NCBI RefSeq assembly: GCF_024529975.1
Contig: NZ_AP024897.1
Coordinates: 3,906,001-3,970,000, forward strand
Direction of reading: 5' to 3'
From: Vibrio quintilis
GTDB lineage: Bacteria > Pseudomonadota > Gammaproteobacteria > Enterobacterales > Vibrionaceae
DNA length: 64,000 bases
A model generated the notes under the pieces. That model did no database searches. It saw only the letters and a program-made list of their open reading frames with translations, and was not told the DNA's origin. Every line of letters begins with the position of its first letter. Positions within the stretch are counted from its first letter, which is position 1. The position numbers and the translations under genes were made by a program. Of this stretch, positions 1 to 13,299 are shown in pieces.

Positions 1-1119
1 ATGCAGGGATATGACCGCGATCCACGCTCTATTGCTAAGCGAGCTGAAGATTATATGCGTGCGACTGGTATTGCCGATACAGTCCTGTTCGGTCCGGAAC
101 CAGAATTTTTCCTGTTTGATGATGTTAAGTTCAACAGCGGCATGTCTGGTGCAATGTATTCAATTGATGATGTCGAAGCTGTATGGAACTCAGGCTCTAG
201 CCTGGAAGGTGGTAACAAAGGTCACCGTCCTGGAGTTAAAGGCGGTTATTTCCCGGTAGCTCCGGTTGATTCATCTCAGGATATTCGTTCTGCAATGTGT
301 CTGATCATGGAAGAAATGGGCTTAGTTGTTGAAGCACATCACCATGAAGTAGCAACTGCAGGTCAAAACGAAATTGCGTGTCGTTTTAATTCACTGACAT
401 CCAAAGCAGATGAACTTCAAATCTACAAATATGTCATTCATAATGTGGCTCACGCATACGATAAAACTGCGACATTTATGCCAAAACCTCTGGTTGGCGA
501 TAATGGTTCAGGTATGCACTGTCACCAATCTCTGGCTAAAGATGGTGTAAACCTGTTTGCCGGTGACAAATATGGCGGTCTGTCTGAAACAGCGCTTTAC
601 TACATTGGTGGAATTATCAAGCACGCACGTGCAATTAACGCATTTGCTAATGCATCAACAAACTCTTACAAACGTCTTGTTCCAGGATTCGAAGCACCGG
701 TAATGCTTGCTTATTCAGCACGTAACCGTTCTGCATCAATTCGTATCCCTGTAGTTCCAAGTCCTAAAGCACGCCGTATTGAGGTTCGCTTCCCGGATCC
801 AACAGCAAACCCTTACCTTGCATTCGCTGCAATGCTTATGGCTGGTCTTGATGGAATTAAGAATAAGATTCACCCTGGTGATGCTGCAGATAAAGACTTA
901 TATGATCTGCCAGCTGAAGAAGCTGCTCAAATTCCAACAGTTGCATCTTCTTTAGAACAAGCTCTTGATGCTCTTGATGCTGATCGTGAATTCCTGACAG
1001 AAGGCGGTGTATTCTCTGATGACTTCATCGACTCTTACCTTGAATTGAAAGCTCAGGATGTTGAAAAACTGAATATGACAACTCACCCTGTTGAGTTCGA
1101 AATGTATTACTCAGTTTAA
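1..1119 (+). CDS. glnA: Glutamine synthetase, type I (5' end missing)
   Basis: Glutamine synthetase joins ammonia to glutamate with ATP in the cytoplasm and is the main entry point for nitrogen. The window opens inside the gene: by recall of the E. coli protein (469 residues) about 95 N-terminal residues are missing, and the ATG at base 1 is an internal Met codon. The visible part has the catalytic-domain motifs [21 protein letters not shown] and the C-terminal region ending FEMYYSV. The protein end is intact. The normal partners glnL and glnG follow on the same strand but are separated from glnA by an IS4-family element inserted in the glnA terminator. Confidence 0.97.
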   Translation: MQGYDRDPRSIAKRAEDYMRATGIADTVLFGPEPEFFLFDDVKFNSGMSGAMYSIDDVEAVWNSGSSLEGGNKGHRPGVKGGYFPVAPVDSSQDIRSAMCLIMEEMGLVVEAHHHEVATAGQNEIACRFNSLTSKADELQIYKYVIHNVAHAYDKTATFMPKPLVGDNGSGMHCHQSLAKDGVNLFAGDKYGGLSETALYYIGGIIKHARAINAFANASTNSYKRLVPGFEAPVMLAYSARNRSASIRIPVVPSPKARRIEVRFPDPTANPYLAFAAMLMAGLDGIKNKIHPGDAADKDLYDLPAEEAAQIPTVASSLEQALDALDADREFLTEGGVFSDDFIDSYLELKAQDVEKLNMTTHPVEFEMYYSV

Positions 1120-1152
1120 TGCTATTTTGTATTTGATTACCCTGAAAACCTG

Positions 1153-1160
1153 CCTTTCGG
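1153..1160 (+). repeat. Target-site duplication, left copy
   Basis: CCTTTCGG, identical to 2593-2600 on the other side of the IS4-family element. It spans the loop and the inner base pairs of the original glnA terminator. Confidence 0.85.
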
Positions 1161-1213
1161 CTAACTCCGATCAGTTAAGTAAATGATCAGTTGAACGATC
1201 CTGTGGTTGGTTG

Positions 1214-1249
1214 AAAATACCCTCAAGCATTTATGTTTGAGGGTATTTT
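1214..1249 (+). promoter_or_regulatory. Hairpin masking the transposase ribosome site
   Basis: A perfect 13-bp stem (AAAATACCCTCAA, 1214-1226, with its complement at 1237-1249) and a 10-base loop ends one base before the ATG at 1251. The only Shine-Dalgarno-like sequence, GAGGG at 1239-1243, lies in the right arm. A transcript entering from outside the element would hide the ribosome site; the T-rich end could also terminate transcription. Similar protection against read-through is established for IS10 and IS50; its use here is inferred. Confidence 0.65.
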
Positions 1250-1250
1250 T

Positions 1251-2582
1251 ATGTTGGCTCACTGGCTTATTGATGTTGATGACTTTGCTTCTCCGGAATC
1301 TCTTGCACTCTTTCAAAAAGAGCTTCCACTAGAGTGGATAAATCAAGCACTTGATGAAACAAATAAAGCGAGCATGAGGCGGCGAAAGCTACCTGCTGAG
1401 CTCGTAGTCTGGCTCGTTGTTGGAATTGGTTTGTACCGTGACCGGCCTATTACTGATGTACTTGATAAATTAGATCTGAAGCTTTCTAATTCTCTGGGAG
1501 AGTCCATTGCTCCAAGCGCTATACCCCAAGCAAGAAAGCGATTAACAGCCAAACCTCTCGAAGCCCTATTCTCTTTAACAGCCGAGCATTGGACAGGTGC
1601 GGAAGACAATAAAGATACATGGTATGGGCTGAGACTTTTCTCGGTCGATGGCACCCAGTTTAGAACGCATGATACCAGTCCTCTGGCCGAACATTTTCAT
1701 TACGTTAAACACAGCAAAACTCGCCATACCGAATACCCTATTGTCAGATTATGTGCACTTTGCTCCCTACGCAGCCGTCTACTCTATAATGTTGCTTTTG
1801 GCCCAAGTTCTACAGGCGAAGTGAACTATGCAAAGCAGCTCATTCCCTCAGTTCCTGCCAACTCCCTTACTATTTTTGACCGATGCTACCTAAGTGCAGA
1901 GCTGATGATTAACTGGTCACGACAACACGGTTCAAGCCATTGGATGACCCCGATAAAATCTAATACTCAGTATGAAGTTATCGAACAGCTGGATGAGGAG
2001 GGTCGAGATTTAATAGTGGAGATGAGCGTCTCTCAACATGCATTAAGGCAAGACCCGAGCCTACCTGAAAAATGGCAAGCAAGGCTCGTTCTTTACCCGG
2101 AGCAAGAGCAACCCAACCATATCAAAGGGCTCCTTACCTCTCTAACCGACAGCCAGTATAGTCTCCAATCTCTGCTTGATGTCTATTTTGAGCGGTGGGA
2201 AGTTGAGAACAGCTACGGCGAAATAAAGCACGATATGCTTGAGGATGAAGTGTTACTGCGAAGCCAGTCAGTTGAGGGAGTGGAACAAGAAATATGGGGA
2301 ATACTTATCGCCTACAACCTTGTTCGTTTGGAGATAAGCCGTATTGCTAAAGAGGCAGGGGTATCACCTTTGCGGATCAGTTTTATGATGGCGCTTCGAG
2401 ATATCCAGGACGAGCTCATGTGGTGTGCAATAGCTTCACCAGGCTCGATCCCCAAAAAACTGAGGGCGATGCGTGAACGTGTAAAACGCTACATCTTGCC
2501 TGAGCGAAAAAAACGGCCCAAATCAAGGACCGTTCGTATAAGTAAGACCCGCTATCCAGTTCGCTCCAAGCACCTTAAGTGA
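1251..2582 (+). CDS. IS4-family DDE transposase
   Basis: About 443 residues. It catalyses cut-and-paste movement of the surrounding element. Sequence evidence: an N-terminal region typical of IS4-type transposases, a first catalytic Asp in FSVDGTQFR, a second in IFDRCYLSAE, and the family signature Y-x2-R-x3-E-x6-K in YFERWEVENSYGEIK. The reading frame is open from 1233, but that ATG lies in the loop of the hairpin at 1214-1249. The ATG at 1251, just after the GAGGG in that hairpin, is the better start. The stop is followed within 10 bases by the right inverted repeat. No frameshift or missing catalytic residue is seen. Confidence 0.93.
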   Translation: MLAHWLIDVDDFASPESLALFQKELPLEWINQALDETNKASMRRRKLPAELVVWLVVGIGLYRDRPITDVLDKLDLKLSNSLGESIAPSAIPQARKRLTAKPLEALFSLTAEHWTGAEDNKDTWYGLRLFSVDGTQFRTHDTSPLAEHFHYVKHSKTRHTEYPIVRLCALCSLRSRLLYNVAFGPSSTGEVNYAKQLIPSVPANSLTIFDRCYLSAELMINWSRQHGSSHWMTPIKSNTQYEVIEQLDEEGRDLIVEMSVSQHALRQDPSLPEKWQARLVLYPEQEQPNHIKGLLTSLTDSQYSLQSLLDVYFERWEVENSYGEIKHDMLEDEVLLRSQSVEGVEQEIWGILIAYNLVRLEISRIAKEAGVSPLRISFMMALRDIQDELMWCAIASPGSIPKKLRAMRERVKRYILPERKKRPKSRTVRISKTRYPVRSKHLK

Positions 2583-2592
2583 TAGGAGTTAG

Positions 2593-2612
2593 CCTTTCGG
2601 CAGGTTTTTTTT
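2593..2612 (+). terminator. glnA: Right half of the split glnA terminator, with second target-site copy
   Basis: CCTTTCGG (2593-2600, the second target-site copy) followed by CAGG and a run of eight T. The complementary arm AAAACCTGCC remains at 1145-1154, now 1.4 kb away. The two halves can no longer form the compact hairpin, so the native terminator is probably inactive. Confidence 0.75.
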
Positions 2613-2820
2613 ATCCTTGAATATTCAAGCCTGTTAACTTGCTATTCACACGAGTGATCTCTTCATTTTTTGTTCATCAGGCAAGATAATTGCATCTTCT
2701 TAAATAGGTGCAGATAGTCTTGTATCAGCACAACATAGTCGAATTAACTATTAGTTTTCAATGATATTTCAGAGATAAAGGCTTGTTTTTATCCCTTATT
2801 ACATCATACTAATTTATTAA

Positions 2821-2837
2821 CGCCCCAATTTAGTGCA
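2821..2837 (+). promoter_or_regulatory. NtrC-type operator upstream of glnL
   Basis: The 17-base sequence CGCCCCAATTTAGTGCA matches the enteric NtrC site pattern TGCACYA-N3-TRGTGCA at 12 of 14 defined positions, with a perfect right half. It ends 30 bases before the chosen glnL start. In enterics an NtrC site at the glnL promoter lets phosphorylated NtrC repress glnL-glnG; the same role is inferred here. Confidence 0.5.
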
Positions 2838-2867
2838 ATGAACTATTTTGAATCTGGAAGGTGCTCC

Positions 2868-3917
2868 ATGAGTAGTGAACTTTGTGAAACAATATTAAAC
2901 AATATTGTGACATCCACGCTGATTTTGGATGAGTCCTTACGGGTTCGATATGCAAATCCATCTGCTGAGCAATTATTCTCACAAAGTGCTAAAAGAATCA
3001 TTGATCAGCCCTTATCTAACTTGATTCAACATGCATCAATGGACCTCGCTTTACTTTCTCAGCCTTTACAAAGTGGTCAGAGTATAACGGACAGTGATGT
3101 CACATTTGTCGTAGATGGCAAACCATTAATGCTTGAAGTAACTGTAAGTCCGATTACCTGGCAAAAACAGCTGATGCTTCTGATTGAAATGAGAAAAATA
3201 GGTCAACAAAGAAGACTCAGTCAGGAGTTAAATCAGCATGCACAACAACAAGCAGCCAAATTACTAATCCGTGGATTAGCACATGAAATTAAAAATCCAC
3301 TTGGAGGGTTAAGGGGCGCTGCACAATTACTTGAGAGAACATTACCTGACCAAAGTCTCACAGAATATACTCAGATAATTATAGAGCAGGCTGATCGGTT
3401 AAGAGCTCTTGTTGATCGTCTCCTTGGCCCCCAAAAGCCAGGAAACAAATATTCTGAAAACCTACACCTTATTTTAGAAAAAGTCAGGCAACTCGTTGAG
3501 TTAGATGCTAATGCTAACCTGGTTATAGAACGGGATTATGACCCCAGTTTGCCAGACATTATTATGGATACTGATCAAATAGAACAAGCCTTACTGAATA
3601 TCGTAAATAATGCAGCTCAAATCCTGGTAAAACAATCTCACGGAAAAATAATCCTTCGCACCAGAACGGTGCACCAGGCGAATATTCACGGACAACGCCA
3701 TAAATTAGTTGCTCGAATTGAAATCATTGATAATGGGCCGGGAATTCCTTCAGACCTACAAGACACTCTTTTTTATCCTATGGTAAGCGGCAGAGAAGGA
3801 GGAAGTGGATTAGGTCTGTCAATTTCTCAAAATCTCATCGATCAACACGGCGGTAAAATCGATGTAGAAAGCTGGCCCGGAAGAACCGCGTTTACAATTT
3901 ATTTACCAATAAAATAA
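2868..3917 (+). CDS. glnL: Nitrogen regulation sensor histidine kinase NtrB
   Basis: A cytoplasmic kinase/phosphatase that phosphorylates NtrC under nitrogen limitation and, with PII, dephosphorylates it when nitrogen is plentiful. An N-terminal PAS domain (TLILDESLRVRYANPSAEQLF) is followed by a dimerisation/phosphoacceptor segment with His in GLAHEIKNPLGG, then an ATPase domain with N box (NIVNNAAQ), DNGPGIP and GGSGLGLSIS. The frame is open from an ATG at 2838, but the ATG at 2868 gives the usual family start and is preceded by GGAAGG. There is no membrane segment, as expected. glnG follows after 21 bases, so the two are co-transcribed. Confidence 0.96.
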   Translation: MSSELCETILNNIVTSTLILDESLRVRYANPSAEQLFSQSAKRIIDQPLSNLIQHASMDLALLSQPLQSGQSITDSDVTFVVDGKPLMLEVTVSPITWQKQLMLLIEMRKIGQQRRLSQELNQHAQQQAAKLLIRGLAHEIKNPLGGLRGAAQLLERTLPDQSLTEYTQIIIEQADRLRALVDRLLGPQKPGNKYSENLHLILEKVRQLVELDANANLVIERDYDPSLPDIIMDTDQIEQALLNIVNNAAQILVKQSHGKIILRTRTVHQANIHGQRHKLVARIEIIDNGPGIPSDLQDTLFYPMVSGREGGSGLGLSISQNLIDQHGGKIDVESWPGRTAFTIYLPIK

Positions 3918-3938
3918 AGATATAAAGGAATAGATGAT

Positions 3939-5342
3939 ATGAGTAAAGGATATGTCTGGGTTGTTGATGACGACAGTTCAATCCGTTGGGTTATGGAAAA
4001 AACTTTGTCATCTGCCAATATAAAGTGTGAAACCTTTTCTGATGCAGAAAGTGTATTAATGGCTTTAGAGCGAGAAACGCCAGATGTACTTGTATCAGAT
4101 ATCCGAATGCCCGGTATCGATGGCATTGAATTACTTAATCAGGTACATGCTTCATCTCCAGAATTACCCATCATTATAATGACTGCTCACTCTGACTTAG
4201 ATGCAGCAGTCAATGCCTACCAAAAAGGTGCCTTTGAATATCTTCCTAAGCCATTTGATGTTGATGAAACACTAACCTTGGTTGAAAGAGCGATTGCTCA
4301 TAGCCAGGAACAGAAAAGAGAGCACTCAGATCATATCACTAATGCTGATGATACTCCGGAGATCATCGGAGAAGCACCTGCGATGCAGGAAGTATTCAGA
4401 GCTATAGGCAGACTGTCCCGCTCTTCAATCTCAGTTTTGATTAATGGCGAATCTGGTACAGGGAAAGAGCTGGTTGCACACGCATTACACAGACATAGTC
4501 CACGCTCTCAAAAACCTTTTATTGCTCTGAATATGGCAGCGATCCCCAAAGATTTAATTGAGTCTGAACTGTTTGGCCATGAAAAAGGAGCCTTTACTGG
4601 TGCCAACAATGTCCGACAGGGCCGCTTTGAACAAGCAAATGGTGGAACATTATTTCTTGATGAAATTGGTGACATGCCACTGGATATCCAGACACGCTTA
4701 CTCAGAGTACTTGCCGACGGTCAGTTTTACAGAGTTGGGGGTCATTCCGCTATCAAAGTTGACGTCCGAATTGTTGCCGCAACACATCAAAACCTTGAGA
4801 TGTTAGTCCATCAAGGTAAATTCCGGGAGGACTTATTCCACCGATTAAACGTTATCCGGATTCAGATTCCTGCATTAAGAGAAAGACGTCAGGATATCGA
4901 ACGATTAACCAAACATTTCCTGGCTGAAGCCGCAAAAGAACTTGGCGTTGAAATGAAGACTCTTCATCCCAAGGCACTTGAAATATTAAATCGTTTGGAA
5001 TGGCCGGGTAATGTTCGCCAACTGGAGAATATGTGCCGCTGGTTAACAGTGATGGCAAGTGGCAGCGAGGTTCTGCCCGGAGATTTACCCTCTGAGCTAG
5101 TGACAGAGAAAAAGAATATCGAAATAAATAGCGATATTACATGGCAAAAACAGCTGGAAGTATGGGCCAAAACAGCCCTTGAAGCCGGGGAAACAGAATT
5201 ACTTTCCTATGCGTTGCCAGAATTTGAAAGGATTTTGCTGGAAGCCGCTTTAAATCATACAAATGGGCATAAGCAAGATGCCGCAAAAGTACTTGGATGG
5301 GGCAGAAACACTCTCACCAGAAAACTCAAAGAACTATATTAG
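3939..5342 (+). CDS. glnG: Nitrogen response regulator NtrC (sigma-54 activator)
   Basis: A 467-residue enhancer-binding protein that activates sigma-54 promoters of nitrogen-assimilation genes. Domain order: receiver domain with acidic pocket VVDDDSS and phosphoacceptor Asp in [13 protein letters not shown]+ domain with Walker A GESGTGKE, the sigma-54-contacting GAFTGA loop, and Walker B FLDEIGD; C-terminal Fis-type helix-turn-helix ([19 protein letters not shown]). Length matches the family. The start ATG at 3939 follows AAGGAA. No terminator is obvious downstream before the IS remnants. Confidence 0.97.
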   Translation: MSKGYVWVVDDDSSIRWVMEKTLSSANIKCETFSDAESVLMALERETPDVLVSDIRMPGIDGIELLNQVHASSPELPIIIMTAHSDLDAAVNAYQKGAFEYLPKPFDVDETLTLVERAIAHSQEQKREHSDHITNADDTPEIIGEAPAMQEVFRAIGRLSRSSISVLINGESGTGKELVAHALHRHSPRSQKPFIALNMAAIPKDLIESELFGHEKGAFTGANNVRQGRFEQANGGTLFLDEIGDMPLDIQTRLLRVLADGQFYRVGGHSAIKVDVRIVAATHQNLEMLVHQGKFREDLFHRLNVIRIQIPALRERRQDIERLTKHFLAEAAKELGVEMKTLHPKALEILNRLEWPGNVRQLENMCRWLTVMASGSEVLPGDLPSELVTEKKNIEINSDITWQKQLEVWAKTALEAGETELLSYALPEFERILLEAALNHTNGHKQDAAKVLGWGRNTLTRKLKELY

Positions 5343-5587
5343 TAGATACCAGGTGTAAGACTCGTAATAAAAAGTACTCCGATCATCCATGGATTGGACA
5401 ATTTTGAGCTAATTCAGTCATTCTCAGATAGTACCATTTTACGGTTATCTGCTCCTAAGGTCAGGTTTCTTTGCCCTGAAATCATATTCTGGATATATTT
5501 TAGGGCTATAGCTGCCTTTATCATTCGGTCACTACACATTAGTGGAATTAGTATGAGAAATCTGAATAGTCTGGCGATGTACGCTTT
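5343..5587. other. Spacer downstream of glnG, no supported gene
   Basis: AT-rich DNA between glnG and the IS630-type remnant. Short open frames exist on both strands (for example 5414-5605 minus, 63 codons) but none has a ribosome site, a recognisable domain or a useful context. It may be old transposon debris. Confidence 0.5.
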
Positions 5588-5650
5588 ATACCAATCTAAT
5601 ACCAATTACATCAATTTTATGATCTAATGATTCACAGAAAATGAGCTTCT

Positions 5651-6633
5651 ATGAATCATGACTTCAGCCACTTAATCAAATCGACTTCGAATGCTCGATT
5701 ACGCATTCGATACCTTGCTCTCGCACACTTCTCTCAAGGGAAAAGCCGCACAGAAATCGCTCTGTTTCTCAAAGTCAGTAGAACAAGCGTGAATAAATGG
5801 GTTAAAGCCTATCTTGATTTTGGATTGGAAGGCCTATAAGAAAAAGCTCATACCGGTCGTCCTCATCAATTGTCTGAACAACAATTAAACCAACTTAAAA
5901 AATTCGTTACAGACACGGCTATCAAAGAGCACGGTGGACGCCTCCAAGCAAAAGACATCGCTATTTATATTGCCCAGAATTTTGGCATTCAATACCGACA
6001 GGCGAATATCTATCGTATCCTTCATGATATCGGTTTGAGCTGGATCACCACTCGCTCTAAACATCCCAAGCAGTCACCGCAAGCCCAAGAAGACTTTAAA
6101 AAAATTCCAAATCGAAACGATCCTTAAGATCCCAGGGCATGTCGCTTTAGCTGATATACTCATGTGGTTCCAAGATGAAGTCAGGTTTGGTCAACGCAAT
6201 ACAACCACGAGGATTTGGGCAGAAAAGGGAACGCGACCCAGAGCCATTCAGCAACAACAGTTTGAATATGCTTATCTATACGGCGCTGTTTGCATCAATA
6301 CAGGAGAAGTCGAAGCGATTGTCTCACCAGTCAATAATGTGGAAGCGATGAGGGAACATTTAAAGCTTATTTCTGATGCGACGCCAGTGGGAAAACATTC
6401 AGTTATCGTGATGGATCAAGCGAGCTGGCATCAAAGTTATCTTGCTAAAGCGTATTCAAACTTAACGATTATCCATATCCCGCCCTATTCACCAGAGCTG
6501 AATTCAATAGAGCAAGTATGGAGCTGGTTACGGCAGAATGGATAATGTTTGTGACGCTTGAAATCGTTTTTCAGAGAACAAAAGCAGAGTCGTATCACTC
6601 TGCTTTAGGAGTTGGACAAAACTGACCACTTAA
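5651..6633 (+). pseudogene. IS630-family transposase, broken
   Basis: Three open segments together cover an IS630/Tc1-like transposase. The first (5651-5839) carries the N-terminal helix-turn-helix (KSRTEIALFLKVSRTSVNKW) and ends at an in-frame TAA at 5837. The same frame resumes and runs to 6127; homology then moves to another frame at an A7 run near 6099. The catalytic core follows (FQDEVRFGQ, VIVMDQASWH, ELNSIEQVW) to 6545. The C-terminal part, starting at 6538 in the third frame, has an in-frame TGA where Trp is expected and reaches 6633. One stop, one frameshift and a later disruption make it non-functional. Confidence 0.85.
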
Positions 6634-6647
6634 TTGAATTAGTCACA

Positions 6648-7823
6648 ACCTAATCTGACACATCTTCTTGAAAAGTTGAGAGTTACCCGTTTTGATAAAG
6701 GTGCTGAATCTTTAATCAAACAAAAAAGAGGTAACTCTCATGCTTCATACTAACAATCCCATTATCAAACACAAAGCGGGTTTATTAAATCTGGCGGAAG
6801 AATTAGGCAATGTTTCCAAGGCATGTAAGATTATGGGCGTATCCAGGGACACGTTCTATCGCTATCAGGAGCTTGTCGAGCAAGGCGGAATTGATTCCTT
6901 AGTGAATCAGTCCCGCAGAGCACCCAATATTAAGAACCGGGTTGATGAATCTACAGAAAAGGCTGTCGTCAGTTACGCCATCGAATTTCCAGCTCATGGT
7001 CAGGCGCGTACCAGCAATGAACTCCGTAAGAAAGGAATCTTTGTTTCCGGCAGTGGTGTCCGGTCGATCTGGCTACGGAATAATCTGGAGAATTTCAAAA
7101 AACGGTTGGCCGCTTTAGAAGCCAAAGTCGCCAGTGAAGGAATCATTTTAAGTGAAGAGCAGGTTGCAGCGCTGGAGAAAAAGAAACAGGATGATGAAGT
7201 GTGTGGTGAAATCGAGACGCATCATCCCGGCTACCTGGGGTCACAGGACACATTCTACGTCGGTAATCTCAAGGGTGTTGGCCGGATTTACCAGCAGACC
7301 TTTGTCGATACTCACAGCAAAGTGGCTTTCGCAAAACTTTATACCACAAAAACACCGATCACATCGGCTGATTTACTCAACGATCGTGTCTTACCGTTCT
7401 TTGAAGCCCATCAGCTTCCGCTGCTGAGGATTTTGACGGACAGAGGCACAGAGTACTGTGGCAAAGTGGAGCAGCACGATTATCAGCTGTATCTGGCTAT
7501 CAATGATATCGACCATACAAAAACAAAAGCCAGACATCCTCAGACAAACGGTATCTGCGAGCGTTTCCACAAAACGATTCTCAATGAATTTTATCAGGTC
7601 ACGTTCAGGAAAAAGCTCTACAGTTCATTAGAAGAGTTGCAAAAAGATCTGGACGAATGGCTGGATTATTACAACAATGTTCGAACTCATCAGGGAAAAG
7701 TCTGCTGTGGGCGGACACCGATAGAGACATTATTGGATGGAAAAAAGATTTGGGCAGAAAAGAATTTAGCTCAAATCTAATCTGACGAAAGCACCGAAAA
7801 AATGGGTAACTGTCAGATCAGGT
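6648..7823 (+). mobile_element. IS481-family insertion sequence, apparently intact
   Basis: Bounded by ACCTAATCTGACA at 6648-6660 and its near inverted copy at 7811-7823 (12 of 13 match), enclosing one full-length transposase. It lies inside the right end of the IS630 remnant, between the end of that transposase and its right inverted repeat. No clear target-site duplication is visible, so the outermost bases are uncertain by a few positions. Confidence 0.7.
6740..7780 (+). CDS. IS481-family transposase
   Basis: A 346-residue transposase. The N-terminal helix-turn-helix (GNVSKACKIMGVSRDTFYRY) is followed by an integrase-type catalytic core with Asp in the SQDTFYVGNLKGVG region, a second Asp in LTDRGTEYCG and Glu in NGICERFHKTILNEF, then the conserved YYNNVRTHQGKVCCGRTP segment. 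The frame is complete, and the start ATG at 6740 is preceded by AAAAGAGGTAA. Intact motifs suggest it is functional, in contrast to the surrounding IS630 gene. Confidence 0.93.
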   Translation: MLHTNNPIIKHKAGLLNLAEELGNVSKACKIMGVSRDTFYRYQELVEQGGIDSLVNQSRRAPNIKNRVDESTEKAVVSYAIEFPAHGQARTSNELRKKGIFVSGSGVRSIWLRNNLENFKKRLAALEAKVASEGIILSEEQVAALEKKKQDDEVCGEIETHHPGYLGSQDTFYVGNLKGVGRIYQQTFVDTHSKVAFAKLYTTKTPITSADLLNDRVLPFFEAHQLPLLRILTDRGTEYCGKVEQHDYQLYLAINDIDHTKTKARHPQTNGICERFHKTILNEFYQVTFRKKLYSSLEELQKDLDEWLDYYNNVRTHQGKVCCGRTPIETLLDGKKIWAEKNLAQI

Positions 7824-7884
7824 CTGAGCTAGTACAACTTAATTAATGTAATTGGTATGATTGGTATCAAAATCCTTGAGACGC

Positions 7885-7912
7885 AAAAAAGCCCCAGCTT
7901 TTCAGCTGAGGC
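7885..7912 (-). terminator. Terminator of the rRNA operon
   Basis: On the minus strand GCCTCAGCT-GAAA-AGCTGGGGC forms a 9-bp stem (one G-T pair) followed by six T. It lies 19 bases beyond the tRNA-Asp 3' end. Confidence 0.85.
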
Positions 7913-7930
7913 TTGCAATTCAATCTAAAA

Positions 7931-8007
7931 TGGCGGAGCGGACGGGACTCGAACCCGCGACCCCCGGCGTGACAGGCCGGTATTCTAACCAACTGAACTA
8001 CCGCTCC
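7931..8007 (-). tRNA. tRNA-Asp (GTC)
   Basis: A 77-base cloverleaf on the minus strand: acceptor arm GGAGCGG paired with CCGCTCC, encoded CCA end, D-arm AGTTCAGTTGGTTAGAA, anticodon loop CTGTCAC (anticodon GTC) and T-loop GGTTCGAGTCC. It is the last gene of the rRNA operon, after 5S, a common arrangement in gammaproteobacteria. Confidence 0.97.
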
Positions 8008-8068
8008 ACTTCAGATTGTCTGTCAGATAAAGTCTTACAATAATCCGCTTCATCTAACCGGTATATAA

Positions 8069-8187
8069 AGCCTGGCAGTGACCTACTCTCACATGGGGAA
8101 ACCCCACACTACCATCGGCGCAATTGCGTTTCACTTCTGAGTTCGGCATGGATTCAGGTGGGTCCACAACGCTATGGCCGCCAGGCA
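8069..8187 (-). rRNA. rrf: 5S ribosomal RNA
   Basis: On the minus strand the gene begins TGCCTGGCGGCCATAGCG and ends near TGCCAGGCTT; the two ends pair to form helix I. Internal ACCCACCTGAATCCATG and CCATGTGAGAGTAGG are typical of gammaproteobacterial 5S. The exact 3' end could differ by one or two bases. Confidence 0.95.
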
Positions 8188-8270
8188 AATTCTTTAATTC
8201 AGAAAACTGACTATTCTCTACACATTCAATCTGTTCTTCATTTGAGTCCATCAAAACCCCTTGGGTGTTG

Positions 8271-11159
<2,889 letters not shown>

Positions 11160-11368
11160 ATACAACCCCAAAGGGTCTTGCGGTCAAACAACCAAGGTTG
11201 TCTGCAATTATTTAAACATGATGCAGACTTTGATTTTGCCGGACTCAAATTTTTTCTTCTGCCAAAGCAGAAGCCAAGAACACTTGAATGTGTGTTGGTG
11301 TATTCATTTCTGAATACTTTGAGAACTTTTACAAACAATCTAAAAGATTGTTTTGTCAGCTTTCCAAA

Positions 11369-11380
11369 TTGTTAAAGAGC
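11369..11380 (-). promoter_or_regulatory. boxA antitermination site before 23S
   Basis: GCTCTTTAACAA on the minus strand, in the 16S-23S spacer between tRNA-Ile and 23S. It matches the rRNA boxA bound by NusB/NusE and repeats the sequence found before 16S at 13300-13311. Confidence 0.8.
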
Positions 11381-11449
11381 TAAGCCTGTCAGTAACAGGC
11401 TATTTTTAAATATTCTTGAAAAAAAAACATTTAAAAATACAATGTCTGT

Positions 11450-11526
11450 TGGTGGGTCTGAGTGGACTCGAACCACCGACCTCTCGCTTATCAGGCGAAC
11501 GCTCTAACCACCTGAGCTACAGACCC
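11450..11526 (-). tRNA. tRNA-Ile (GAT) in the 16S-23S spacer
   Basis: A 77-base cloverleaf on the minus strand starting GGGTCTGTAGCTCAGGTGG, anticodon loop CTGATAA (anticodon GAT), T-arm GGTGGTTCGAGTCC and encoded CCA. It is the only tRNA in this spacer; the frequent partner tRNA-Ala is not present. Confidence 0.97.
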
Positions 11527-11586
11527 AACGACTCTTTTCTAAACCAAATCAATCTGTGTGAGCACTCATCAACGTATCTTTATCGT

Positions 11587-13128
<1,542 letters not shown>

Positions 13129-13299
13129 AAGTTTTTTTTGAAGCCTAAGCTTCGGCTCAGTGATTACTGAATTGACTGTGCCGCTATTCATTCCACAACT
13201 CAAAGCTGCTTCCTGATAGCTGTTGGTCACTCATTCTCACTGATAAATCTTTTATAAGATATCAATTAACGAGTACCCACACAGATTGATTGGTTTATA

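Larger units (their letters stand above)
1161..2592 (+). mobile_element. IS4-family insertion sequence, complete, in the glnA terminator loop
   Basis: A 1,432-bp element bounded by 20-bp imperfect inverted repeats: the left end starts CTAACTCC and the right end, read inward, also starts CTAACTCC, with 17 of 20 positions matching. It is flanked by an 8-bp direct repeat CCTTTCGG (1153-1160 and 2593-2600). Joining the flanks rebuilds a perfect 10-bp hairpin with a TTTC loop and a T-run, a rho-independent terminator just after glnA. The transposase frame is intact, so the element may still be active. Precise boundaries, duplication and rebuilt target all agree. Confidence 0.9.
5599..7858 (+). mobile_element. 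Decayed IS630-type element with a nested IS481-type element
   Basis: The outer ends are inverted repeats: ATACCAATTACATCAATT at 5599-5616 and, on the complement, ATACCAATTACATTAATT at 7841-7858 (17 of 18 match). A broken IS630-type transposase follows the left end (5651-6633) and an IS481-type element occupies 6648-7823. The left flank is TA, the usual IS630 target, but the right flank is GA. Just outside, ATACCAATC (5588-5596) and GATTGGTAT (7859-7867) form a further inverted pair. The layout indicates an IS630 copy later hit by an IS481 copy. Confidence 0.65.

Noticed and set aside
1233..1250. Upstream ATG for the IS4 transposase
   Set aside because: It lies in the loop of the hairpin at 1214-1249 and lacks a ribosome site; the ATG at 1251 is better.
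5394..5627. A 77-codon frame after glnG
   Set aside because: No ribosome site or domain, and it runs into the IS630 inverted repeat.
7861..8043. A + strand 60-codon frame across the tRNA-Asp region
   Set aside because: It is the complement of the rRNA terminator and tRNA-Asp.
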